The position numbers and the translations under genes are program-made. This document shows positions 48,880-61,968 of a stretch of DNA of 64,000 nt, in pieces. The stretch is from the NCBI GenBank assembly GCA_019914945.1, contig JAAWWQ010000017.1, forward strand, positions 36,001 through 100,000. Direction: 5' to 3'. The DNA is from Typha latifolia. Lineage: Eukaryota; Streptophyta; Magnoliopsida; Poales; Typhaceae. The notes below the pieces were generated by a model. The model searched no databases and was not told the origin of the DNA. It saw only the letters and a list, made by a program, of their open reading frames with translations. How positions within the stretch are numbered: position 1 is the first letter of the stretch; each line of letters starts with the position of its first letter.

Positions 48880-51800
48880 ATGGAGGAGGAAGTCGCCGAA
48901 ACGGAGGTGGAATCTCAGGTGAAATCCTTCCAATCTTATATAGCTGGTCAGAAATCTATCAGCTATCTCGTTCTTGCACCGATGTCCCCTCAAGATCTTA
49001 CTTCCGGAAGTGGAAAAGTTTCTTCGTCTGAATCACATCCAAACCAAATTTATTGTTTCTCGGTTCTTTCCAATCTTCTATATTCCAGTCAGAATTACAT
49101 TAGCTATCTCATTCTTTCACCGATCCTCCCTCAACATCTTGCTTCCGGAAGTGAAAAAGTTCTTCGTCTGAATTGTGTCCTATTTATGAATCACATATAA
49201 ACACTAATATCTCATTTCTTGGTTCCTATATTGATAGATCTAGATTTCTCCCTCGGTATAAGTTACACAACATCTTCATTACCCAGTTGTGATAAAAGAT
49301 CTGCACGAGTACGAATTGTTTTTGTTGGATGTCATTACAATAACCCCTTCATGTAGATCAAATTTTTATGCATGAAATCACAACACTCATGGTACAATAT
49401 GTTTACTAATCTCAAATATATGGTGTAAATAGTTCTGTTGATTTTATATTCACTAATCATCATTTCATTTCGTTTCGTTTCAGGTATACATGGCTTGTGT
49501 AATGCAGGGACACAGGTAAGAATAACAAGAAGAAAACATATTAGTCTCCTATATATATATATATATATATATCATGACCAATTTACTATTTCCTTGTTCA
49601 AACATATGAATCCCTCTTTGCTGTTCAAACTGGATTTATGCCAGAAGAAAGGAACAACAAGTTGAAGTAATTTTATTCATCTATTTTTATGTGGTCCCAG
49701 AGTTGGTATTGCATACTATGATTCAAGTATCTGTCAACTTTTTGTCTTGGAAGTTTGGGAAGATGGTAGTGGGGAATTTCCTCTCATCGATCTTGGTATG
49801 TGATTTCGAATAATTGACCTTAATTTAACATTTTCAAAGTTTCCCAAAGTTTATCTCTCTTGTTGCAACATCTTTGAGCTTCTCACTATTGTCGCTATAG
49901 GGTCAATTATTATTGATAGCAAGTTTGGTGTCATACATGAGAGTTTTGAAAATCTTTTTGTAGCTGACAGTTTCTTCTCTTGATGGGTGAATCAGTGAAA
50001 TATCAAGCAAGGCCTATGGCAATATATGCAAGCACCAAAACCGAAGATAGACTCTTATCTGCATTACAACGAAGTGGTTCGACCTATAAAGCCTAGTCAT
50101 TTACAGAATTTAGTTATACTTTTTTGCTAATATTTCATCAATTAAACAGATGGAGATGAAACTAATGTGGTGAAGCTCATACGAAGTTCAATATTCAGCT
50201 ATGAACAAGCTTGGCACAGGTTTGTATGTGGTAGAAAAATTATTTTTCTACAATGCAGATTATATAATGTCTTTCTCATTCTTGAAAGGATCTCTACAGA
50301 CACAGAAAAAGTAAACTAGAGTTATGTAAGTTTCTGACACCATCAAGTACCCACAGTAAAGGTAGCTATTTGTTTATGGTGGAACTGTCCTGTTTTATGT
50401 TTGAAGAAAACCTTCCCAGATAACAGGGTTAGATTGGATTCATGATTCACAGTACTATGCTTTAATTGCTTCTAAATTTCTAATTAGAGATGAAGGGCCA
50501 AAGACACAACTAGTACCTTATTTTGTGCGGCACAATGTGTTTCTGGTTCCCCTTCTTCTCTCACATGGTATTGCAAGTGAATATTAAATGCTAAAATGGT
50601 TTTGTAGATAGTAGAACTCAGAGTGATTGTGTTAGGGACATTATTGCATTACATACCTCTCCAGATATGAAATTAACCCATAATTGGATGGTGTTGCTTC
50701 AATTGGATCTACTAAAGATCTCAAGATATGCAGTAATAACTTTAAACAGATACCATTAATAAATTTAAATAATGACAGATGGATGTGAACTACTAGCTGG
50801 AAATTTAGTTAGTTCTCTCTATAGGCCTGGATTACAAAACTTGGTGCCATGAGTCAAGAAGGGTTATGCCTCTCCTTAAAAGTAAAGTTAGCTCTGGCCA
50901 AACATTCATGGATATTCCCTTTGCAATACTTGAGGTAGGACCGCATATTAAAGTTAATACTTGTTGCAGAATATGCTTAACTTTTCCCAGAGCTTTTTTT
51001 TTTTTTTAAATTTTGACCTATGCTTTATTTGTCCTTTTTTGTTAAGGACAAATATTGGAATGATTGCCTCTACTGCTTGAACTCTTAATTTATTTGTTCA
51101 TCATCTATGTTTTGCTCACTCTTGTTGCTTAACTGTATAGGTACTTGATATTGCATAGCTAAACAATGTGCATGGCTCTTTTTCACATTTTTTCCTAGCA
51201 TTTCACCTTTTTAAGGCTCAACTGATTTTATTACTATGCACAATATATTCTTTTTCTACAATGCAGATTGTAACAATAGAAGATCCAAACATAGAATAGG
51301 TTTGGAGAGAAGAGAAAAGAGAAGACGAGAAGAGGAGAAGAGGAGAGGATTTTGGTGAATGTATTTCTCATTGAATGATAAAGGGGCATTAGCCCTATTT
51401 ATACAAAGTCACAATATATCTAAATAGATAAATAAAATCAAATTAAATAACTCTAATACGCCCCCTCAAACTCAAGGTGGATCATAAACTGAAAGTTTGC
51501 TAACTAAATACTCAAAATGCAAAAGATATCAGAAAACCATACCAATCGTGAGGGCAATGCTCACGCTTTGGATAACAACGAGCGGGTGCACGAGCCATCA
51601 CATCAGAGGATGGGATGGTCAGAGGGATACTACCAGTAGAGGGAGGCTCAACTATAGGAGGGGGACGCGACCTACAAGTGTAGAAGTATGGGAAGTTCGT
51701 CATGGGAGGGGGGTACTCTTCTGAAAGAGCTGGAACCTCAGTGAGAGAGCAGTCTAGAGTGGTAGGTGGAAGTGATAGTAAAGGAGTGTCAATGGGTAGA

Positions 51801-54800
51801 GGAGTATTAGGCAAGTAGGGGGCAGATGATGGGGTTGAGGTAGGGACATCTGAGGGGACGGAAGATAGGATAGATGTAGGAAGATCTAGAAAAGATAAGT
51901 CTGAGAGAGCCAAAGTATCGAAGGTGAAAAAGAGTATCTCTTCTAGAAAAGTGACAGCATGATATCCTTAAACAACGAGTATAAGTGTCATAACAACGAT
52001 AACCTTTATGCTCAAGACTATATCTTAGAAAGACACATTTAGCTGCACGAGAGGATAACTTATTGCGTTCATCCAGAGGAATAAGAACAAAACAGGTGCA
52101 CCCAAAGACACGAAGATAACCATAAGATGGTGAAGTACCATAGAGACGCTCGTACGGAGTCACACCACCAAAAACTGAAGATTGAGTTTGATTGATTAGA
52201 TAGAGAGCAGTAAGAAGAGCCTCATCTCAAGAAGAACGAGGAACAAAAGCATTAAAGAGAAGAGCACGAGTGGTCTCAAGAAGATGACGATGCTTTCGTT
52301 CGGCAACACCATTTTGAGCAGGAGTATAGGGACACGACTGCTGAGGTAGAGTGCCGGCAGAAGCATGAATAGAACGAAACTCAGAGGAAAGGTGCTCCCG
52401 AGCACCGTCAGATCAGATAATCTTAGTAGATCGACCGAACTGAGTACGAACCATAGAAGAGAAATCACGATAAATTTAACATACCTCAGAACGCTGACGC
52501 ATAAGGTAAATCCAGGTGAAATGAGAGAAATCATTAATAAAACATACATAATAGAGAAAGCCAAGACCAGAAGAAAGGGGAGCAGAACCCCAAATGTCAG
52601 AGTGCACAAAATCGGTGTCAGAGATACTCTCACTAAGGAAAAGAAAGAGCCTGATGTTTTGCCAACCTACAGCCAGTACAAGGAGACAAACAAGAAAAAT
52701 GACTATTGCCTAAGGGTCCAGACTTGGATAATGTCTTGAGACGTTGACTCGATACATGACCTAGACACCGATGCCACATATTTAAAAGAGATCGGGGAGT
52801 GACAGGACAAACACTAAGACTATGAATTCGACTACCGGTCCCAATCCTCTGGCCTGTTGACGTGTCCTACACAACACATGAAGTAGAAGAGAAGGACACA
52901 GTGTAACCAGAGTCAGAAAGCTGAGTAACAAAAATAAGACTCATTGTAAGATTAGGAAGAAGCCAAACATCAAATAAAGTAAGACGACTAGTAGGATATG
53001 TGGTCGGGGTGATGTAACTAATATGAGAGATGGGATAATGAGTCCCATCAGCAGTATGAACACATAGATGTCAAATTTGGACAAGTCTGTTGAAAACTTG
53101 AGGGCTCGACATAGTGGACTTTCGTTGAACATTTGGTGAGCAATTGCTGAAAACAGAACTGCTAAAGAATAAGAGCTCGACACACTAACATTTCGTCGAA
53201 CATTATGTAGGCAATTGCTGGAAACCAATTCTGCTACTGTGCTGCTGCTGCATTTGACAACTAAACTTTTGTCGAACACCTGGTGAGCGAAAATTTTGAA
53301 TAGTGCTGCTGAATGAAAGAGCTGAGGACAAGTTAACTTCCGTCGAACATTTGGTAGGCACTAGCTGAAAAATGGGTTGCTGTGCAGAAAAAAAAACTTT
53401 CTTCGAACACTTGGTGGGCGCTCGCTGAAAACAGTGCTTGCTGGAAGAGACTGCGACTGTGCTGATGGTAAGGAGAGGAGCTCGCGCCAAGGGAGAAACA
53501 CAGCTGTGGCTGACTACTGCCGCTGACTGTTGATGCTGCTGCTGTAGTGGCGGTGGCTGCTGCAGACAAGATGGCGAAGCTAGAGGGAGAGACTACTGCG
53601 GAATTGTCGAGCTTGAAGAGGGTGAAGGAAAGAAAAAAAAAATCCAAAGAGAGATTTTTTTTTTTTAGCAGCGAGATAGAAAGAGATTGTTGGAGGAGAT
53701 ATCCAATCTTAAGAAATGTCCCTAATGATCAGGTGGCTCTGATAACATGTAACAATAGAAGATCCAAACCTAGAATAGGTTTGGAGAGAAGAGAAAGGAG
53801 AAGAGGAGAAGAGAGGATTTTGGTGAATGTATTTCTCATTGAATGATAAAGGGGCATTAGCCCTATTTATACAAAGTCACCATATATCTAAATAGATAAA
53901 TAAAATAAAATCAAATAACTCTAATGTGCATGGCTCTTTTTTACCTTTTTTCCTAGCATTTCACTTTTTTAAGGCTCAACTGATTTTATTACTGTGCACA
54001 ATATATTCTTTTTCTACAATGCAGATTAATATATCTAAGAGTAACAGGGATGGATGAAGGGCTGAGTGTCAAGGAGAGAATTTGTTTTGTAAGTATTGAG
54101 CAAAGATTTTTTTTTGGTGCTATTATACTTTCTGCATGAACAGTCTTTGATATACTTCGAGTCATGCACCTTTTCACTTCATTGATATCAAGTCTGTACT
54201 CTTTACTGATATAGAAGGTTTTCTTTTTGTTAGCTTTTTTCCGCCCTTTCTGCAGTAGTGATAGTTTCTTAAGGAGGTTATGACTCATGAGTCATGACCT
54301 AGATTCAGTTTCGTAAACATTAATGCAAATACTGAATCTCTTTCATGTCGGGAAAGACTAACTTGTTATAGACCAAAATTGATTGGTTATGACAATTTTT
54401 TTACGGAATTCTTGCTCTTTTGAATTGTACAACTAAAGATAAAGTTGGAATACCATCTTTATAGCAGTTCTTTTTTGGAGGAGCACTATGGCATATTCCT
54501 AGGAGTGTGGTCGTGTGTTGTAATGAAACTGCACAGTTTGGTAAGACTATGTACATGTAATTTATCTTACTTGACATATCCATGTCAAAATTGGCAGGTA
54601 ATTGTTATTCACTTATTTATTAGTTTTCTGCCCGATCTCATTTATCAAAATAATATTCTACTCTAGTCATTTTTGGAGTGTGCTGGTCTTTTTGAGTTAT
54701 GTGGTATTTGGATAAAAAGAGATCCACTACTTGCTAACTGGGAAACAGAAGTTGCTCAAACATGAAGTGCACTATTTGTGGCCGGTATAGTATATATTTT

Positions 54801-57800
54801 ATTAGTTTAGAGACTAAAGGCATAAACTATCTTTTTTCTCTGCCAATATGTTTCTAAATATTAGATCAAACTCTTCAGCTGACAGGATGAGATCATTGGT
54901 TATAGTTTGGACTTTAGAGAATACATCTCATAACACTGAAAACCAGTACTTGTTATTGCTGGAGTGGTGGGATGAAATGCAAATCCCTCATCCGTCAGAT
55001 GGTATATTTCATCAGATCTGTTTCTTGGGACTGATATTCTGATAGTATCCTGATCCAATCACAACATACCTCTATACAGGATACATCATGTGATGAATCT
55101 TCTTAGTTGGATGGATTAGTCCTAGCTATTAATTATATTGCATTCTAATCTGACTATATTGGCTCTGTAACTTGCTGGGAATACCATATGCTCTTTATTT
55201 GCAGCTTAATTCTATGATAGATCTTGCAAGTGATGTCCAAGTTCGTGCTGGTGGAGGTCTTCTTGCTATACTAGAGAGCGAGAGGCTTGTTGATACATTT
55301 GAAAAGAAGGAATGTGGAAACACATCAATAGCAATTGACTGCGTGATGCAAATCTCACTTTATCCTTTCTCTTTATATGTAGCTGGGATTATTTGTGCCC
55401 TGATTTTGTTTAGATTCAAGCAATGCTTATTGAGCCGAAACTATTTTGGAAGTAAGTCGAGATTGAGCCCTCAAGCTACTTAATAGCCTTAACCAACCTG
55501 ATCTTGGATTAAGCTCAAAGAGTCATACTAATTCAGACATGATTCAAGCTTCAATATTGTGAAAATGTAGTAAACGAATATTCATACATGCTTAAATATT
55601 CTGGGCCTTACTGAGCTGTGGTGCTCAAGTAAGGTTTTAATTTAATTCCAGACCAATTATTAAAGATTGATTTCCATTTATTTGTTTTGAATTGAGCTTG
55701 ATCAAGCCAAATATCAAGCTTACTTTGACCTGCTTGGGATGGGTAGATTCATTTGACATACCTAGACAATTATGTATATTTATGCTCCCATTCTTTGTGC
55801 TGAATCTGTTATATCTTTTCTGGTAAAGAGATGCATGTTTTGTAGTCCTTACATTTAGGCACAGAGACAAGTTTCTGAAACTTGATGCAGCTGCTCACGA
55901 AGCACTACAGATTTTTCAAGTAGACAAGCACCCAAGTCACATGGGAATTGGAAAAGCCAAGGAAGGGTAATTTTGTCTAATTTAATGCCCATAAGCAGTT
56001 AATCTATGCTTATCTTTGCTACGTATTTCACACAGGTTTTCTGTTTTTGGAATGTTCAATAAGGTATGAGAAATCACCAGCTTTTTAGTTTGCCCTATCT
56101 GTTCACTAACCATGTTTTACTCAGTGCGTCACACCAATGGGAAGGCATCTTTTGAGGTAGGATTGTCTATCCTATAGCAGTTACATCACTGCAGCAGGTG
56201 GTGTGAAATACAGTTAAAATTATTTTGTTTTCATGTTAGGACATGGTTCTTGAGACCAATACTTGATCTTGACACTTTAAATAACCGCCTTGACACAGTA
56301 TCCTTCTTTAAGTTTGTTTGGAAGTTTCATTTATGCTCTTACTCTTTGTATTTCTTAAGAGAGGAAGGTATCGTTTTTCCTTTGCTGCGAAGAAGTAACA
56401 TCTGCTTTACGTGAGACATTGAAGTCCGTAAGAGACATTTCCCATATGCTCAAGGTTCACACTCTTTTCTACTGTCACATTTCATCCATACATTCTGATT
56501 TCAATAATATTTTTCCAACTTATTTGCACTAATATGCTTACCTAGTCCCCAAAATATATCGTACATTTATGTACAAAAGAAAGATGCTGCAAACAAGTAG
56601 GCCATTAATTCTTATTCTTTAGAATCTGTTTATGTCTCTAGAGACTGTCCTCTGACCAATTTGTGGGGTTTGGTAAGCTTGATTTGAAACAACCGTGCAC
56701 CCTTTCAATTGGAGGTATATAAAGGTTATGCCAGCATACATATTCACATCAATATGAGACATCTTTGTCGTTTGCTGGTCAATGCCCTTCCAATTGTGTT
56801 CTAGTCTGATGACTGGTATCTTTAGCTAAAAAGTCATTTATGTGATTATACAGAATAATTTTGTTTCTTCTTTGTAGTAGTGTAGCAATTGTTACTCTTG
56901 ATTATTACTTAGAAGTTAGAAGTACACTTTCTAGCAAGATATTGACCTTAGAGGAAAACATGTAGAAATTGAGAGTGATATATGCTTACTTCTGTTTCCT
57001 GAAGAAATTCAATTCCCCGAGCGCCCTCTGTACAAGCAGCGATTGGAACTCTTTCTTGAAGGTACTGCTATGATTCTCTCTTATATTCTATTTCCATTAT
57101 TTTAATTGCAATGAAAATAGTCCTTCCAAAAGCTGCCTTTAATTCCCTCTGTTTGTAACTAATGAAAATTTTCCTATTTCTTTTTGTTTAATATTTGCAT
57201 TCTCACTATGCAAGAGATAGAGTAATCTTCTTTCATTCTGTTCAGAAACTGAATTTTATTGCTGAAGGTAGTCCCCAAATCTATGTATCACTATAAACTG
57301 CTTGGGACTAATTGTCATATATTACCAAATCAATTTGTGAACAATTGTTCTCATAAGTGTTCTCTCTATATGGCCTAAAACCTTTATGCCATTTTGTTTC
57401 TGTTTTCAATACGTCAGATAAAACTAATAATTTAATAACAACTAAGAAATAAGAAGGACTACGTTAGCAATTTTCTTGAAAAATAGCCTGGCATACAATG
57501 CATTTTAAGCACCCAAAACATCAGCCACTTTTGTCTTTTTATCATCTTATGATTTTTGTTTCTATATGGAAGAACAAGTTATCAAGCAAGTAATATTACC
57601 TCCAAGGCTTTTATTTTGACCTCTTAAAATATATAATGAGTCAATTTGTAAGTAATATTACCTCCAAGTTTTTACTTTTGGCCTCCTAAAATGTATCAGG
57701 ATTCGAGAGTCAGTTTGGCTAGCACCTTGTTTATAGTTCCAACTATACTCTAGTCCAACCAAGTAATTACAAATAGGGATAATTCTATTTGGACCCCTTG

Positions 57801-60800
57801 AACTATTACTCATTTTCATATATACCTCTTGAACTTTCTTGGTACACATAGATCCCCCTAAACTATTAGAAATCTCTGGCCCCTTTGATGTTGTTAATGG
57901 AAAAGGTGAAAAGATAAAACATGCGCCACAATTTATAATAGTATTTTGGTATTGAACAATATGAGCCTTAACCCTAGAATGGGTTGAGCGAGAAAAGAGG
58001 AGAATAGAAGATTTTGGTGACTTAGCCTTATTTATGAAAGAGGGGCCTAGGCCTTATTTATTATACAAAACCACCATATATCCAAATAAATAAATAAAAT
58101 ATGACTCTAATAATTCACCAGCCAAGCAGCCACCGGCCCACCGCATGGAGACCCCTCGATGAAGGAGGTGAAGGAGGCCCCCACATGGAGGCCCCTTGAT
58201 GAAGGAGGTGCTGTGCACTGCTCACCAGCCACCGGCCCACTAGGCAGCAACCATGGCTTCGTCCTAATCTGGGTCACCAGTCAAGGAGGTGCTACTTCAC
58301 GGCGACCTCGACCTCTAGATCTTGGAGGCTCGCTGCCTCCTAAACATGGACATGCTTTCCGAGCACCTTTGCCGCTGCTTTGCCCCTTGCGGATGCCCTA
58401 GATCTCCCAAATCCTCTCTTGATACTAAGGTGGAGCCCGACCCAGCCAGCCTACTTTATCACAAGCTGACGGGTGGTAACAGGTTAGATTATTCTAGCCC
58501 GATCCGAACTCGGCCTGGCTCGACCCACTCGTGGGCGGGCTGGTGAACACAGTGGCCAGCCTGATTGGCTCGGTCCGCTCGAAGATCACGTCTAAATGAG
58601 AGAGAAGAGAGGAGAAAAAAATAAGCAAAACTAACAAGAAAATCATGGTGGGAGAGCCTCTCGCCCCCTCCAAACCTACTACTAGGGGTTGGAGGAAGAG
58701 GAAAGAAGAGAAGACAAGGTTGCGGCACTGTTAGAGAAACCCTAGCAGATCTCTGAGTAAGTTTCGGTAGTGGGTTTGAGTGGTAGTTGAGTTGGTACTT
58801 GGTCAGCTTAGGTGGTGTGTGTGGTGAAGTAATGAGTGGAAAGGTGCAGTGTAGCGGTGGTGAGATTTTATGAAAGAAAATTTGGTACCTAAAACATTAT
58901 AGTAATATGTTATTAACCATATCCATTCTGTTCTACAGGCTAAAACTGAAGTTCAAGTGAAACATGACTGGACATGTGTTTACTGTCATTTCAAAATTTA
59001 TCCCATAATTGTCACTCTTTCTTTCTTTGGCAGTGCATTTGTTCCTTGTTGCATATAAGCAATATTTTTGAAGTTGGAATATCTGAGTACCTTCAGGAAA
59101 GATTGGAATATTCGGCATTGGGCATTGTTGAAAAGGTATCATAATGACATCAATAAATGCTCTGAAACTGAAGCAATTTTATCATTAAAACTGCTACTCT
59201 GGACATACTAAGGATATGATTTATTCTCTTCAATTTTTAGGCAAGTTCATCCATAACAACAGAATTGGTGTATGTCCTTGATCTGGTGAGCTTGTAATCT
59301 TTTTTGAGTTTCCTCAAAGACTCAAAAGTTTCTTTTCAGTGCTATTAGGCACTTATGATAAAACGAGCAATTTCTTTTTCACTTCACATTGTAGCAGCTT
59401 CTGTGTTATGTCTGCTGAGGTTGTTTTATACAATTCGCCTCGAGAACAAGGGTAAGAGAAACATGTAAGATTCATATGGTTTTGTTAGGTCAAGAGTATT
59501 CAACCAGCTTGAGAACCCTAACCTAGCCCAAGTCCAGCTTGCTCGGTAGGCATCCATAATGAATACTTTACAACAGATGGTATAAATGTGCCTTGCATGC
59601 ATTGTGATATCAATGATGCGGATTTTCTTTTCTGAGGCCACGAATTCATGGCTTTGTTTAGGCAAATTAAATGACTAAATGTGCACGACCTTTCTCATCT
59701 TAATTCATAATAATAGCTTTTAACATATTTGTAACGTTCATCCCACTATTATTTACAATTTACAATATGTCAACTCACTGAAGGAGACAGGGAAAATACT
59801 TGACAAATATACAATGTTCGTGTTGACAATAAGGCTTGTTCTTTTCTTTGCTTAAATTGATCCGTAAAAGACTAAGGTTCTAGTATCTTTTCTTGTTCTT
59901 ACTGCTCTTTCCTTTTAATTTTTTTGGTTTCCTCAAACTAAATTCTTGTAGTTATGAAATGGGGTTTATATTGCAAATTCCAATCTGGCCCAAGATTGCT
60001 CCTATTGTACTTGGTTATTCCTTCTTTTGTTTGTTACCTGCAGGTTTATCCATGTTGCTTCTCAATATACTACTCTTGCAGACAGTACTCGATATAACTA
60101 TGCACTCTTTTATGCTTCTTGAATACATGTTTAATACTTCTGTGAAAAGAAACAATCTACTGTCTTCTTTGTTAGTCCTTCCTAGATAATGATATTGCAT
60201 CTGGTATCATCGCTTTGTGTCAGGGTGTATAGGCTATTGTTATTGAATAATGCTTACTTTTGCAGGTAGTTGGTGTGATTGATGTTCAGCGGTGCAAGGA
60301 AAAAGGGTATGAGACACTAGTGAAAGAAGGGCTATGTGAAGAGGTCAGCATTTCATGGCATGCTTTTGCAACTTAGCTATGTAAACTCTTTCCAGCATTA
60401 CTGATGCATTGTTAGTAATCCAGCATTTGCAATTTATTTCAATAAATCTTCCATGTCCTAGTAATAAATTTCAAGTGCTAAATGCATTTCTTCAACAACT
60501 TGCCTCACTGTATTAATTGCTGACATTGTTATATGCTTGTTGGTGGAAGGATCATTCTTTAAAGAGTTATAATCTCTTTTTAAGAAATAAGAATTCTGTT
60601 CATCCCTTTTAGATCTGTAGAATAGTGATAAAGTTGATCCATACATATACTAACTTCTTATCTAGGAGTATACTAATTTATTCTGCATCATATTTTTTTA
60701 GTACAAATTTCTAATTTCATCTTATGTTTCATTAACTCTAGTTGGATGAACTGAGAACGGTATATGAGGGATTACCGGATTTTCTAGAGCAGGTAGCAGA

Positions 60801-61924
60801 ATTTCTCTTTTGTTCTCAGATTTGGAAATTTCTATAGTTCATAATATTCTCTTATCATATGATTGCTTCTAGGTGTCATCTTTTGAAAATGCTTCCTTTC
60901 CTTTTCCAAGTGGGAATAAAAGAGCTCCTTGTATTGTTTATGTACATCAAATAGGTTGGTCTATCTTTTGCCAGATTTGCTTTTGTAAATTCAACAATTC
61001 ATAGTTTATACCATGCAGCAGATTCTATTTAATTTGGTTGGATCTTACTTCAGTTACTTTTCTACTTGTTCATATTAATCCAACTCACTTTTGAATGTCA
61101 ATCATTTGAACATGTGATGATTGATTTTACTATATTCTCTTTCCTAAATTGCAACAAGCGTGATGATTGATTTTACTATATTTTCTTTCCTAAATTGCAA
61201 CAAATGTAAACTCATTTTCTTACCTTCCATTTTGTCCTATTTCCCACTGCTTTTAGGATACTTGACGTGCATTTTCGGGGAGAAGCTAAATGATGTCACA
61301 TTGGAAAAGCTTAAAGATTTTGAATTTGCGGTATGTAGCAGTTGATCCTTGATTATCACAGTTACATTGTAATGACACGATCTCTAATCAGTTTTCAGAA
61401 GAGGGAGATGAGAATAAGTTCTTCTATCACACTCCTAAGACAAGAGAATTGGACAACCTTCTTGGAGATATTTATCATAAAATTCTTGGTATAGACTTTT
61501 ACTTACATCTTCACATAAACTTGATTTCTTTTGTGGTACTCTACTCGCTGGTGTTCTATTTGAAAGTTCTATTTTCCCAGCTTCAAAATTTATAGCTACC
61601 TATGATAGTAATAAGTAATAACCAAATGGATTGAACTTACCAAAGCTCCACATTCTCACAAAGTTTTGTCTCATGAAGGACCAATACGAGATGAGGAAGA
61701 CTATTTGTAAGTAAATTCGACTATTTATCGTGCCGCATAGCCTCCATTGCCAACGACACTCCTCATCACTATCGCTGTACCCTCCTCTTTGTCCTGCTCA
61801 ATCATGCCCTAGGTGATATATTGGAGAAGGCAATGGGGAAATGGGTGGAGATTAAAAGGATCCGCAAAAATGAGGAAGAGGAGAGTTTCGTCGGCATGGG
61901 CGGCGCGATAAGTAGTCCCCCTAT

Positions 61925-61968
<44 letters not shown>

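Larger units (their letters stand above)
51269..53925 (-). mobile_element. Decayed, internally deleted Ty1/Copia LTR retrotransposon
   Basis: Inserted in MSH5 intron 5, in reverse orientation to the gene. LTRs are at 51269-51457 (3') and 53748-53925 (5'). Next to the 5' LTR is a primer-binding site TATCAGAGCC, complementary to initiator tRNA-Met (about 53731-53745). Next to the 3' LTR is the polypurine tract TTTGAGGGGGCG (about 51458-51470). The interior (2.3 kb) keeps an integrase portion (about 51800-52640) with in-frame stops at 52476-52478, 52413-52415 and 52227-52229. No reverse transcriptase or RNase H region is recognisable, so it cannot be autonomous. The two LTRs are about 90% alike by eye. 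Confidence 0.88.

Noticed and set aside
52365..52739. 124-codon plus-strand frame in the Copia element
   Set aside because: Antisense to the integrase region of the element.
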